From the NCBI RefSeq assembly GCF_943734655.1, contig NC_071354.1:8278001-8342000 (forward strand): DNA of 64,000 nucleotides, given 5' to 3'. Of the stretch, positions 33,621 to 48,793 are shown piece by piece (position 1 is the first letter of the stretch; every line of letters starts with the position of its first letter). A program made the translations under genes and the position numbers. The notes beneath the pieces are model-generated. The model saw only the letters and a program-made list of their open reading frames with translations. It did not search any database and was not told where the DNA came from. Source of the stretch: Sabethes cyaneus (Eukaryota; Arthropoda; Insecta; Diptera; Culicidae).

Positions 33621-36290
33621 AAAAAACAAAACAAATAAACTAACAAAACAAATAAACGAACAAAACAAACTATACAAAATTATTAAATATATTGGATATG
33701 TCAGAAAAGGAAGGTGTTCGACGATGATTCTCAACGCGGATATTCGGAGAAAGCCTTTCTCCGCACATGTCAGAAGAGTTAAGATTGTCACAAAAACAAA
33801 AGAGGCAAAAATTACAAATGTTAAATCTGTCGAAATACACTCATATCTTCTTTAACACGGTTTATTTTTGTAATTTTTTATTTAAGCCATTGCAAATAAT
33901 TTCAAAACTGTGCTCCCCCCTTGGAAATTGGCTTGAAAAATGGGGGGGGCAAAAAATAATTTGTAGGATATAAGTTAATTTTTTTTTCATAAAATCAATT
34001 GTCTGTGGGTTCTACAGCCTGAAAAACTCGAAAAATAAGTGTACGAGTTGAGTTAATGCTTCTAGCACGAAACAGACATGAAAATTCCAACAACGGAATT
34101 TCCGAAAATGGGCCGAAAATTTTTTCTTTCGTTTTTGTCTTTTTTCATAGATTTTTGCTTGGAAAATAATAACGTATATGTTAAAAGCAAGAATAGATTT
34201 GGTTTTCACGTTTAAATTTAAAGTAAAAACGCCTAAAATCAATTTATTTTGCTCGATTAAAAAAATCTTTTTGTTTTTTTTTCGAAATAATTTAACGTGA
34301 AACTGAAAATATTTTATATGTCAGAAAACAACGTCGTTAGCGCCTACGCTAAGATTGTCCTTCTAGAAAACTAACAAATTTATGATCGAAATTTTTTGCA
34401 ATGATCAAATTACCCAGCATAATTAGAAAGAATAATTAGTTTTAGTCATGTTTTAGACAAAAAGAGTGAGTGCATGCATTTCTTTCCTTAGAAAAATGCG
34501 ATGCAATAATGCGCAGATTTTTTATTCGTGTAATGTAATGCGCAGTAATGTATCCTACGAATACGCAACCTCACCCAAATGGCTGAGGTATAGAGGCATG
34601 AAAATTCAAGTAGAATCTTTAACTTGCATTGATTGGCATCCTGTGCTGTGTCTCGGGGTCCGAACCTACGAGCGCCAATTCATCAAACCATGTCTTCTAT
34701 TTTTTTAATGTCCAACCTCATGGGGCTGGCAGAGTGGGGAAGTGGTTTCTATATGAAAACACAATTTTTAGTATTAGTCTAAAGTGTAATGTTCAGTATG
34801 CAGAAAACCCCGCCTTTCACGTTATCGAGAATAAAATATTTAAAATGAGGCAATCAAAATGATAACAATATTGCTTTACCACCCGGACAGCACAAGAAGG
34901 CCGGATCATGGATTTAATTATGGTAATGGCTAATGTTGGATTTTTTGGTGTGCTTTCAGCGTATGAAGACATAAACAGCATGGCAGGAGTATTTATTTTC
35001 ACCTTTTTGGGTGCGCAGAATTAGGAGCAAACATGCGCAGAATTAGGAACATGGGCAAGAAAGTGCGCAGAATCAGGCACCGTGGATGAGTTTACAAAAT
35101 ATACTCAATTGTTGGTAGACTTATAATTCCCATATTTTTTACCAGATATTATAGACCGTAGCACTACACGTTGCTGCTAACCACGTTGTTAATTTAAATC
35201 CAGAATACTTAGAATAGCGGAAGAATCATAAAAATGTCTTAACTGCGCGGAATATGGTACGTTCACGGTACACAAAATTATCAAATATATTGGATATGTC
35301 TGAAGAGGAAGCTGTTCGATCGCAATTCTTAACGCGGGTGTTCGGGGAGAGCCTTCCCCCGAACGTGTCAAAAAAGTTAAGATTGTCACAAAAAAGGTAC
35401 AAAAAAAATCAAAGATTTTAATCTGTCAACGTATCTTTAACGTGTTTTATTTTTGTAATTTTTTAATTAACGGAGTTTTTTACGACGATTTTTTGAACGA
35501 AAAATTGACAAATCCCAATTAAAGCGGTTCTTTACAGTGATTTTTGAATTCGGGCGGTTTTTTCCGAGGAGTTTTGGACTTTAAATAGTTTTTCCGGTGA
35601 TGATTTATGATTTTTTTTGAAGAAAAGCCTTGAGTGTGTTGAAAAGTCAGTAAGTTGAAACAGTCAATATAAAATTGACTGAAGTTCAAAAATGGAACAA
35701 CATTTAAAAATTAGAAAAATCAGAATAGCTAAACATAGATTCTGCAATACCAAGAACAATTAGAAATGTTGAAAAATTTGATTCAAAAAATTCAAAATAT
35801 TTGAAGTTGTCAAAAAACTTGAAAAACTCACAAGAAAGTGAGAAATGTTTAAGAAATGCATAAAGTTACAATAAAAATTGTCAAAACTAGCAAAAGTATC
35901 AGAAAAAAAGAATTAAATTTTAAAATCAGAAGTTTAAACTGTCGAGGTTAATGTGAAGGGACTGAAAAAGAAGTGAAACAAATTCAAAACATAAAACGCA
36001 AAAGAAAAAAGTTGAAGTCAAAAAGGCGAAAGAGTAGGGACATTTAAAAGGTCTAAGAGTTGGAAATAAAATACCAAAAAAGTCGATAGAGGTAAATAAA
36101 CTAAAAAATAAAGTCGAAAGTATTAGTGAAAAAAGTAACAAAAATTGTCAAATCTGAAAAAGTTAATGTAACACAGTTTCAAAATGTAAAACGTAAAATG
36201 TGAATGTAAGTGGAAGTGCAATTTGAATAAAAGATGATGAAGATTAAAGGAAAAAATCATAAGGAAATCATTGAGTTTGTTAGTTTCACA
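33621..36290. other. Mixed repeats: poly-G MITE copy, satellite spacers, AT-rich sequence
   Basis: 33640-33800 and 35255-35400 are diverged copies of one ~140-bp block (ATATTGGATATGTC...GTTAAGATTGTCACAAAAA). 33888-34300 is a poly-G MITE relative. 34300-35180 has nothing recognisable. 35600-36260 is a decayed continuation of the AAAAAGTC-type satellite. No genes. Confidence 0.5.
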
Positions 36291-36307
36291 ATAATGTATT
36301 AAATTTG

Positions 36308-36364
36308 ATTTGATTTAATTCTTTATTTTAAAGGCTTTCAGCCTGCGGCTGGATCGCCTCTTTA
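36308..36364 (-). mobile_element. Minimal LINE 3'-end insertion with target duplication
   Basis: About 60 bp containing GGCTTTCAGCCTGCGGCTGG, a signature of mosquito LINE 3' ends as I recall it, here in minus orientation. It is bracketed by ATGTATTAAATT at 36294-36305 and again at about 36366-36377, consistent with a severely 5'-truncated retrotransposition event in otherwise unique sequence. Confidence 0.6.
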
Positions 36365-36377
36365 ATATGTATTAAAT

Positions 36378-39300
36378 TGTTTAGATATTTTCTCATTAAA
36401 TGTTGAAAACAAGCTAAAAATACAGCTTAATTAGGCACCTTTCGTTACCTGCGTACAGCCCAGTAATTATTGCTGCTCTTACTGTTGCCGACTCAAAGGC
36501 TTCCAGCAGCACAAAGTTTGTGATTCAAAAATTTCCAAGCATAGAATAACATTCACCGCCTTAATTATAAATCAATTGCTTCCTGCTAGCACAGTTCCTC
36601 ACTGCACACCGCGTGTTTTGCCGTCTTCGACTCGCTGCAGAAAACGTTTCCTCCCTTCCCCTTTTTGCATTCTCTAAGAAAGTCAAAGCAGGCCTGGCTG
36701 ACGTTTTGCGGAGAGCTACAAAGGAGAAAAACTGAGGGGTGGGACCGTTCGATTAGAAGACCCCGAAGTAGGCTGCTTGCTTTGCTTGTCTGCCTGCCCG
36801 CCTGCCTGCCTGCCAGCCAGCAGCACCGAACACGGAAAAGTTGAAGTTGAAGTTGAACTTTTCCTGCCACCTCTCTAAGCTAGGCAGTGGAGTGCATACT
36901 CCGGCAGGCAGGCCAGGCAAGCATCCAATGCCGCATATTAGTTTCATTCTTGCTCTTATTATTGTATAAATGAAAAATATTTACTCTTATTTATAGGCGC
37001 ATCGAGGAGACTGAGGCGGAAACCAACCACCTTTCGCTCCTTCCTTGTACTTGTACCGCTCTACCAGCTGCCCGCTTTGCGGTGGCTGGTCCGGGCCTGG
37101 GGTTCGAACGAACGCAAAAACCAAACCTTCTTCCAGATGATGCTAATAATGCAAGTTCTCCTCGGTCGTGTATTGAATTTCGAGAGCGTGTGTTGTACGG
37201 TACACGGAGACCGGAGCATCCTTGGGCCCGTCAGAAGATGTGAAACTTAATTTAAATATAAATTTTCTATTATGTTTGAATTATAAATTTTGACCATTAC
37301 ATATTAAGACGTCGGGTTTTGTGGGGAATGTGAAAAAGGATACGTGCATGTTCCTACCACTCGAGTAGTCTGAACTTTGCTGCTGCTGCTGCTGCTCTGT
37401 CCGAGTTCGAGCAGCAGGCCTACTTCGTTTGAGTCCGGCAGTCCGGCAGTGTGAGTGATTGTGTGTGTGTGTGTGTGTGCACGGATGGAGTGCATTTGAG
37501 GGGAAAGTGCGGTTACTGCTTGGCTTCAATGGTTCCTTGGATCCTTGACCGGACCGACTGCAGTCACTTTTGCAAGGGTTTGTTTTTCTTAACCCGAGAT
37601 ACCGGTATTTTCCTGCCCTGTGCTCTTTTTTGCTGTCAAGGAAAAACAGGACCTATAGGAAGTTCTGCAGTTCGGTTCAAAGAAATAAAAACACAGGGTG
37701 TGAGGGTTGTGTTTTGACCGGTTGACTTGTTTCAGATTTTTTTTGATCATCTATAAGAACCCATTAACAACCGGGTGGTTGTTGGTTTGACGTTTGAATT
37801 AAAAATTTTCACACAATCTTCGAACACCGCCGACTGTGATTTAGTTACATTCGAAAGTTAATCACGAAAGGATATGTTTCTTTAGCGATTCAGCGGATTC
37901 GATCGTGTTTACCCTGCTACTGCTGCACACCGTCGCTCGGTCGTCGTCCGGCAGTCTCAAACGATGTTATTGATTACATCGTTTAACTGAACCGTCGTCG
38001 GTTCAGAAGTTTTGTGCTTTCCCCTACATGCCGTGTTGGTTGTAATTCGGTGTGGTGCATGTTAATGCGCTCCTCTGCTGTGAGGATCTACTGCCCGGCA
38101 ATCTGCCTGCCATCTTACACGACGAAACCGGCTTTCCTCACTCATCCCTCACTGAGTGGTGCCGGTTAAGTCCATCCGGCATGCACTGATTTATTGATTT
38201 GCGACTGCGAACTGATCATTTCGATAATTGGTTTCGACCCTTCCCCTCCCCCCCCGGTTCGGAACGCGAGATCATTTTCAACAGCAGCGGTGAAGATCGG
38301 GCTTCCTGATGACGATCCGGAGCGCACATAGAAGGCCAGCAGCCAAACAGCCTGCAACGCCCTGGTTCGGTTCGAAAGAAGCAAAAAAAAACGCAAAACA
38401 CATTCTTTCTTCGCATTGCATTTATCGGTTCATGTGCAACTATAGCAACAGCAGCAACAGCAGCAGTAACAACAGCTTACTTTGCCCGGTCGCGAGTGGA
38501 AAGGAAAGAGCATTTTTAATATTATTTCTCCTTACCAACAGACGTCATATGCATCTCATTAATAATTAATTACAAATTACATACGCCTACGTTTCTTCAA
38601 TAAATTTTGCACTATGCAACGTTTATCGCTGTTTTACTCCGTCCGTCCTTCCTGTGAGTTGGTTTGGACTGGAGTGGAGTGGAATGCAGTGGAGTGCCGG
38701 CCGAGGCCGGGAGCCTCGATTTTGCGTTCTTGTTTAAGCACTTTTACACAGAAGTGAGTGTGTGTATAATTTTAATTCATCCACTAAATAATTTTTATGG
38801 TTTTCTCTGGTTGCTTTGCCTCTGGTCGGTGTATACGAACCGAACCGAACCGAGGGAGGTGCCGCACCGAATGCCCTACCGCAGTCAGTCATACCACCAC
38901 CAGGACCAGCAGCAGCACCACCACAGTTTTTGCTCGTTCATACGCACAGAAAGAAGGAGGGCACAGTGGGAGATCCAATCGATCGAGCCTGGTAAGAACG
39001 GCGGCGGGAATTGATCGATTGTCAGCGTGATCGTTTGTTTTTATTTTCAGTTTTTATTATTTTTTCGGTTTTTTTTCTTTTTCGGGTGAGAGGCACTCGA
39101 CGACTTGTGGCTTAATTTGTTTGATTTTTATTGTACTGTGAAGAAGGTTGAGGCTTCGCGTCGTACGCCCATCACCGTCTGTCACGCCATACGAACGAGC
39201 AGGATATGCGTTGATGATTCACTGCCAGCATCAAGGGATGAGCACGGTTTGCGGTTTTAATGGCACTTTTCTAATTGGCTTTTTAATTTGTAAGAATGTT

Positions 39301-39440
39301 GAAATTCCTTTTACAGTAGATAAAAACACAATGTTTTTATTCATTACACACTAGGTCACATGCTCAAGTTCGTTTAAGAGACATAAACGACTAAAAATTT
39401 TGTCGAAAACTATCTAACGCATTTGAACGATTTTCGTCGA
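36378..39440. other. Unique-looking non-coding sequence
   Basis: GC-richer than its surroundings and free of obvious transposons. Microsatellites: (CTG)5 near 37379, (GT)10 near 37458, (CAG)n near 38450, and a GCCTGCCTGCC run near 36790. Open frames up to 116 codons occur but lack complexity or known motifs. An ~80-codon frame after an acceptor-like TTTATAG at about 36996 is not phase-compatible with the exon at 20697. It may be intron or flank of that gene. Confidence 0.4.
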
Positions 39441-40119
39441 GCGCAGCGAGCGCTTCTTTCACAGAGCGAACGAAACGCTCCCAAATCCCTCCCATGTGAG
39501 ACGCACCGTGAGAATTGAATGTCCACTTTGTCCGAACTTCAGTTTCAGTTTCGTTCAGTTTCGAACAGTTTTCACAATCTTTACTTGACTGGCTCCCCGC
39601 GGTTGCGGACTTGTTGGCGGCCGTCTTTGAGGGTCAAAGCACCTAGCTTTACAAGGGAAGGTAGAGCTTCATCTAGTAGGGGCGCGTAGTTCTCGGTAAC
39701 TCGTGGGTTATCTAATTGCTGAATGCTTAACCGAGGAGGGTGGCTTTGTTGCGAGGTATATACCGTCCATTGTTCTAGGCGCACATGTACTGCTACTAGG
39801 TAAGGTACCAGTGGATATCTTTGCGGGGAAAGAAAGTGCTTCTGATTACTAGGCCTCGGGAAGTTTAAAAGTTTATGTATCACAAAGCCTGTTCCTAGCT
39901 TGTTGGTCGCACCAACGCTCTAGTAAAATTGGGCTTTACTGCCATGAATCCTCCACACCTTCTCGCCTTTGCGGCAGATCTGAAGTGACATGATGCCGAA
40001 CTTTCGAGGGTCTAGTTACTCCAGCAGGACCCGGTCACAACCCACGAAATTCGGCGATCTACAATTCCAGGTTGTTTACCCAATTACTTTTAAGGTACGA
40101 TGCTGGGCGACGACGGTGG
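39441..40119. other. Unassigned, possibly TE-derived
   Basis: A 100-codon minus-strand frame (39581-39883) reads MIHKLLNFPRPSN... with RYPLVPYLVAVHVRLEQW. It is complex enough to be a fragment of a mobile-element protein, but I do not recognise the family. Nothing else is visible. Confidence 0.35.
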
Positions 40120-40500
40120 TTCGTCGCCTTTGTCTATGCTGAATGTTTCGAGTCGAATTTGCTTGATTATTCGTAGAATCCTGAGCAGTTACTTCCAAAA
40201 CCGGAGTGCTTGTTTACGAGTCCGCCGAGGGGCGATAGATGATGAATATCACGGCGGGAGTTCCGCAAGGCTTTATCCTCGGCCCAACGCTTTGGAACGG
40301 GATAATTCTAAACGGGATAACTCTAAAACTGGTGTGCTTATCGTCGACTTTGCCAATGACATTGTCTTATTGGTGATAGGCGAAATACTAGAGGGGATGG
40401 AAATGTTAGTGACCGGAGTGATAAGAGCAAAAAAAAATAACCATAAATAGGAGGTCCTGCTGGTCAGTAATCGAACCTAATAACAAGGGCAAATATATGT
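40120..40500 (+). pseudogene. R1-type LINE reverse transcriptase fragment 1
   Basis: RT pieces in successive frames: ILSSYFQNR, then (shifted) MNITAGVPQGFILGPTLWNG (the VPQG block), then GVLIVDFANDIVLLVIGE, in which the catalytic YADD/FADD is degraded to FAND, then EVLLVSNRT. Order and motifs match R1-clade elements. Frameshifts, stops and loss of a catalytic Asp make it a dead remnant. Confidence 0.75.
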
Positions 40501-41329
40501 TATTGTACTTCCCATCTATATTATTTTGGAGGAAGATAACCGATGCTACAAACAAAAACACATAAGAAGAATTCGAAAGCTAGTGAGAGAGGAATCGTTG
40601 GCTAAATGACAGCAAGACTGGGCCAGGACCGAGAATGTTAGATAGACGTATAGGCGTATACCGGTTATGTTAACCTCGTTGAAAAGGAATCATAAACAAG
40701 TCAGCTTTCACTTAACGCATTTTTTTCGGCAATCACCTTTATTTCTGTTTACGGCCATATCCTGCATTCTTACGAATAGTTTGTTTCGAATGAATAGAGC
40801 ACAAATTTCATATTCGAATGAATAAAAGGAATTGATTCGAACGAAAACAAGAATACGAATCGACTTAACTTTCGAAAGAATACCATTCGAGCGAAAGTAA
40901 GAATAAAGGTGAATACCTGCACCAATTCGGACACGCAGCGACTCTTATCTGTCCAGAATGACGCGGCGCTACGCAATGAGATGCCGCCTTTGACCGTGCC
41001 GGGAGGATTACATTTGGAATACCGTCAATAATCTAATTGCGGGTTATGGTGTAGCAGCAATAAAAACAGAGAGACGACCAACGGACAAACAACGCTAACT
41101 AGGACACCTGGATAGACGTGGTGGAAGCGGAGCGGCAAGCAGAAAACCTGAAAGGAAGCAAGTCATGTAGGTCGCCATCCCTAGATCGGTACACGTCTCG
41201 ATAGGTGAAGTGGCCAACTCAACGGAGCAGCTGCTATTGAGCTCGATAAGAAACCCTACAAGGATGGCCGTGAGGAGATGGAAGTCACGTCTCGGCAGGT
41301 CTAAGGAGTAATTCACAGGCACAGTCTCC
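40501..41329. other. Unassigned between R1 fragments
   Basis: No clear motifs. 40770-40920 repeats CGAATGAATA and CGAACGAAAAC motifs. 41060-41330 probably belongs to the upstream part of the second R1 copy but has no identifiable blocks. Confidence 0.35.
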
Positions 41330-43200
41330 CCCTGAAGTAATACTTAACGGTAGTTTGCGGAGGATTTCGGAAAGGGAAGTCAACGGTTGACGCTATCCGG
41401 CAGTAGTCGAAAAGTCAGCCCAACGGAAGCGACAACGGAGCCATCGCCATCGATATTACGCGGTCCGCGGTGATAACGACTGACGTCAAAATTGCCTTCA
41501 ACAGCGCCAGCTGGGAGGCTACCGCCGCACCATGGAATGAAACCCAAATCTAGGTGGGCAAAAGTAATTAGTATCTTCGGAGAAAATTTGTTATTTCAAC
41601 TTTCGCATTTTTTGGTGTATGTATATGACATGACGGTGACCATCATAGTAACCGAGTGCAACACATAAACTTTTTTATGGTTTAAGTTAGCTGAATAAAA
41701 TGTTCAGCAAAATTAAAGAACATTAAATTTCGAGTAACTTTGCTTAAGAAATGAAAGTCCTATCTTTTATGGTTGATAGCCTGGAGCAATTGAAAATTTT
41801 TTGGTCGGGGTGGACCTAAAAAATCCGTTTTTTCTTAATATCTCCTTTCGTGTTTATTTCTCACAAATCTTGCCTTCTAAGCACTTCCACATCCAATGAA
41901 AATGCACGTTTTGTTTAAAGGAATCAAGTCGCTATGTCCTTCGGTTCTGTAGCTATAGCCATTTTTCCTAAAAAATATTCATTTTTCAAATGTCAATAAC
42001 GTAAAAACTGCTCAAAAGCAGCAAACCAAATTTTGTATAGATGTTTAGTAATATATTAGCCACCAAAATTAATTGAAACCGCATCGGTCCAGGTCGGCCC
42101 TTTTTTGCTAGACCGTATTGAATAATGAAGGAAAAATAACCGTTTTACTTACCAAAATCACAATTTTTACATTAATAGAATGAATTGAAAAAGCGAAAAA
42201 AACATCTATACAAAATTTGATTTGCTGCTTTCGAGCACTTTTTACGTTATTGACATTTGAAAAATGCAGATTTTTTTAGGAAAAATGGCTATAGCTACAG
42301 AGCCGAAGGAGAAGGCGACTTCATTTCTTCAAATAAAATGTGCGCTTTCATTGAATGTAAAGTGCTCAGAAGGCAAGATTTGTGAGAAATAAACACGAAA
42401 GGAGATATTAAGAAAAAACGGATTTTTTTAGGACCGCCCTGTCCAAAAAACTTTAAATTGTTCCATCCTATCAACCATAATAGATAGAACTTTCATATCT
42501 TTAGCAAAGTAATTCAAAATTTAACGTTCTTTAATTTTGCTGAACATTTTATTCAGCTAACTTAAGCCATAAAAAAGTTTATGTTTTGCATTTGTTTACT
42601 ATGATGGTCACCCTAGTGTCAAGTGCACCAGAAAATGCGAATATTGAAATAACTAATTTTCTCCAAAGATACTAGAATAACCTTGGACTAACGGTTTAAG
42701 CGTAATTACTTTTGTCCACCTAGATTTGGTTGATTTCATCCCACAGTGCGCCGCGTTACTGCATAGAATGAGAGTGCCTGACTACCTGATCGTATAAGAT
42801 CCTGAAGAGTTACTTACAAAATCGAGTGTTGGTCTACGAGGCTACTAAAAGGTAGCGATTAGTGAAGATAACGGCGGAAATTCTCCAAGGTTTCATTCTT
42901 GATCCAACGCTATGGAATGGAATGTACAATGTTAACTCTAAAACTGCCTAAAGGGGAGCCAACGATCGTTGGCTTTGCGGACGTCATCGTACTGTTGATA
43001 GCAGGTGAAACGCCGGAAGAGGTAGAAATACAGGCCACGGAGGCAATCGGTATGATTGATATATTAATGCAAGGAGCAAGCAGTAGTAAGCATCGACTTC
43101 TAGCTAGTGTTCCTTTTCGATGTTCAGGTCCTGGAGGTCCAGATTTCAGTGTTGAAGACCAATCGAAATGTAGCGAGTTGGACAACAAATTCTGACTGAT
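41330..43200 (+). pseudogene. R1-type LINE RT fragment 2, split by a Transib-type element
   Basis: Left part (to 41527) ends with TDVKIAFNSASWEATAA, the RT block with its first catalytic Asp. The right part resumes at 42749 with LLHRMRVPDYLIV and later TLKLPKGE...VGFADVIVLLIAGETPEEVEI, where the FADD motif is mutated to FADV. The two halves join in frame if the 41528-42748 insertion and one copy of its 5-bp target duplication are ignored, so the insertion hit an R1 copy with this region still collinear. Elsewhere stops and shifts abound. Confidence 0.8.
41528..42748. mobile_element. Non-autonomous Transib-type foldback element
   Basis: 1,221 bp flanked by perfect 5-bp duplications CGCCG (41523-41527 and 42749-42753). 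The ends are CACCATGGAATGAAAC on the left and, inverted, CACTGTGGGATGAAAT on the right, matching the CACWGTG/CACWATGG style of Transib termini. Long imperfect inverted arms (about 41528-42046 and 42199-42748) flank a ~150-bp centre. No transposase. Inner-arm relatives lie at 8945-9020 and 15160-15294. The 5-bp GC-rich target of the form CGNCG is a Transib trait. Confidence 0.78.
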
Positions 43201-44426
43201 GGACATGTGATTCGCGAGTACACATACAACTGGTATCACACTAGTGAAAAATAGCGAAAGAAAATCAGATGAATCCCGAAAGTTGCCAGAGATGACTCGC
43301 TGTAAGATATAACTCAGTAGAGAGAGAGATAACTCAGTAAGATGAGCTAGAATCAAGGAGTTGAGATGCAAAACACGGCTCAAATTCATCGCTGTAGGCT
43401 GGAACTTCCACATAGAGAAATCCTGTAGGCCCAGAGAACGGCCTGTCAAACACGCAGAGCACTTTGACTCTCCTCGTTTCGGCTTAATTCGAAGGGCAAT
43501 GTTTGTCACCAGCAGAGCAGATACTGTACAAAGTCTAAATTGCAGCCACAAAGAATAGCCCAAATCTTGATCGTTTAACCAACTGCATGCGACTGACCGT
43601 GCTCAGTAGTCAGGTCCTTTAACACGGTCGGAATCAAAATAACACTGTTCAGATCGAACTGTTCAGAAAGTTCGTCGCATCGGTAGCACAATGTATCGCT
43701 GTCGAGATAGTATATTGCTGGCTATATTGATGGCTCTGCAGCGAAAATGGCGGAAAGACAAAGGGGGGAGCCGTGAAAGCAGTAGCGGGCATCCGGTATC
43801 AGGATGTTCTATTGTTGGGGAAGCCTCCGTCGATGTAGAACAGATCTACCGCAAGCGACTGGTTAAGTTGACTGCACATATCCGACGTTTAGGCCGTTGG
43901 TTTTTCGGCCTTTTTCAAAGATTTCCTTTGAAAAAGGCCGAAACCAACGGCCAAAACGTCGAATATACAACAAATATCGTTTTCAAATCATTTTCGTAGA
44001 CTGCAAACGCCGTATATCGAAACCATTTTACTGATGTATTGCAAACTTGTCCCAAATTGTCACTGACCGTGACATCAAATGACGGAAGCGCTCACATGTC
44101 TATAATACGGTTTGCGAAAATTGAGTGTTTGATTTTTAGAAATACTGTAATCAGTGCTCAAAGTAGCGAGGTGGCGATTCTCTTCAGCAGCTGAAAAAAT
44201 GCAAGTTTTTTGACAACAATTATATTTCTTGTCGAAAATACGGTAAATTGTGTTTGTGTGAATCACATCTATGGTTAAGAAATTCAAGACTTTGAACTTA
44301 TCAAAAGATTTTGAAAATATGAACAAAATACTGCATTTTGAGTTCATTTATTTTCAACTGATTAAAATAGGCGATCCCTGATTAATCTGTTCCTTACCCG
44401 TTAACAAAGGTAAAAAGTAGAAACTA
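43201..44426. other. Decayed LINE flank and unassigned sequence
   Basis: 43201-43900 may continue the R1 copy but has no clear blocks; a 102-codon frame at 43691-43999 has no recognisable motif. A long hairpin lies at 43883-43961. 43990-44426 shows nothing recognisable. Confidence 0.35.
43883..43961. repeat. Long hairpin, ~37-bp arms
   Basis: CGACGTTTAGGCCGTTGG... pairs with its near-complete inverse ending ...CCAACGGCCAAAACGTCG around a short ATTTC centre. Arms differ by only one or two bases, so the palindrome is young or maintained. Confidence 0.85.
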
Positions 44427-45317
44427 GGGTACGGGAGTGTATTTCCAGCCCATTAAGCGGTAGCCTGAACAATATTCAAAAATTACGTTGAAACTATATT
44501 TATTCGAGACAACATTTTTATACCAGTTGATAGAATATTATTTACTGAATATCGGCGTGTATTTTGGTCTTAATGAAACGCTACTGAATTTGAGTTATAG
44601 TCGCGAGAAATGATAAAGTCGCTGCGGCTTAATTGGGCTCATTTTCTATAGTGGTGTCTGTGTTTTTTGAATCCGACAGGCCGAAATAGCCTGCACAGGG
44701 ACTAGATGCTTTGCAAAAACAGATCAAAAGAGAGAACGATGAATAACGTGTCGCTATTGCCTACATTCCGGACTCATTGAAGATAATTAGTTTTGCAGTA
44801 ACAGCTGACAGCTTGCTGCTGGCGCTAGTGTATCATTGAATCGTTCATATACATTAGCACCAGAAGCAAGTGGTAGTCACTCAAATACTATGTCAGCACG
44901 ATAGAAGCGTTTCAGGCGTTCAGGCCTCACATATTGGTAGTAGTGAAAATAACGCACCATATGCTGGAATTAAAAACAAAATGCTGCTAATGGCTAGTGT
45001 ATGAAAATTGATTTATATTTTCATATCAGAGGGGAATTTTTGTGTTCTTCTGTGATAAAAAGAAGTAGAATTGTTCTGTGATAGCATATTCACAGCTCTT
45101 TAGTTTCTAGAATAAGTAAACGTGATCATAATTGTGTGTTTTCCAAACCATCATCAAGAGTGGATACGTGTAAGCGATTGCTGCTGGTTTTGTCAGCCTG
45201 GTTACGTGCAAGTGGAAAAACAGAGGTTTTGATGTTTATTGAATAAAATTTAGCAAATTACTTACATTTTTACATTACCTACATTACCACCATTACTTAC
45301 ATTACCTTCCCGTACTC
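44427..45317. mobile_element. Possible ~0.9-kb MITE with TA duplication
   Basis: Ends GGGTACGGGAGTG and, inverted, GAGTACGGGAAGG, each directly next to TA, as for Tc1/mariner-type insertions. The terminal similarity is only about 13 bp, so this is tentative. No coding frame inside. Confidence 0.4.
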
Positions 45318-45446
45318 TATTTCTTTCAAATCGGTTGTTTAAATAATATTTCACAGTGCGACTCGCAGACTTAATTAATATTGAAACGGAATTGCAAGGC
45401 AGCAGCATCTGTTAGAATCTATACCTATAAAAAAGGATTTCTGTCG

Positions 45447-48093
<2,647 letters not shown>

Positions 48094-48793
48094 CGTATGT
48101 TCCTTATAGAATCGAAAACTACTGAACCGATCAGCGTGAAAATTTGCATGTAGAGGTTTTTGGGGCCAGGAAAGGTTTTAGTGATGGTTAGAGGACCCTC
48201 CCCACACTAAGAGGGGTGTCTCCCATACAAATGAAACACATATTTCTGCATAACTCGAAAAACAATCAAGCAAATAGAACAAAATTTGGCATGTGAAACT
48301 TTCGAGGGCAAGAATATTTTCTATGGTGAATTAGGACCCCTCCCTATTTTAGGAGAAATTCGAGACTCTTCCATAAAACATTAGTCAAAAACAAGACCAC
48401 AAAAGCTATTTATAGTAACACTAGATCATTCAGAACGAAACGGCCGCGAGTGTTGCCGGTGAACCGCCGTCGGAAGCGCCGCCCACTGGGGGGAGGCAAC
48501 TCCCCGCAGAAATCACTACTGTCTAGGTTTATTTGTTTTCCTAGGTCTACCTGGGTTTTCAGGAACGAGCGACAGTGAGTAAGGAGAGGATCGCGAAATG
48601 GTACTTTCCACAAAAAAATTTTCCGTGAAATGGTACATTCCGCTTAAGGTTTTTCGCAAAATGATATTCGGCGAAATGTTGTACAATCACGGCGAATATT
48701 ACTATCCGCTTTCTGGCTATGCAATGAGGGGACAGGAGAGTTATTTTCTACTTTACTGTGAGGAAAAATTGCAAATTTTTATATTAATCTACC

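Noticed and set aside
36997..37240. ~80-codon open frame after an acceptor-like TTTATAG
   Set aside because: Not phase-compatible with the phase-0 donor at 21125 (the phase-0 reading stops after five codons) and no recognisable domain.
39581..39883. 100-codon minus-strand frame as a host gene
   Set aside because: Surrounded by transposon remnants, no start context, family unknown; left as unassigned.
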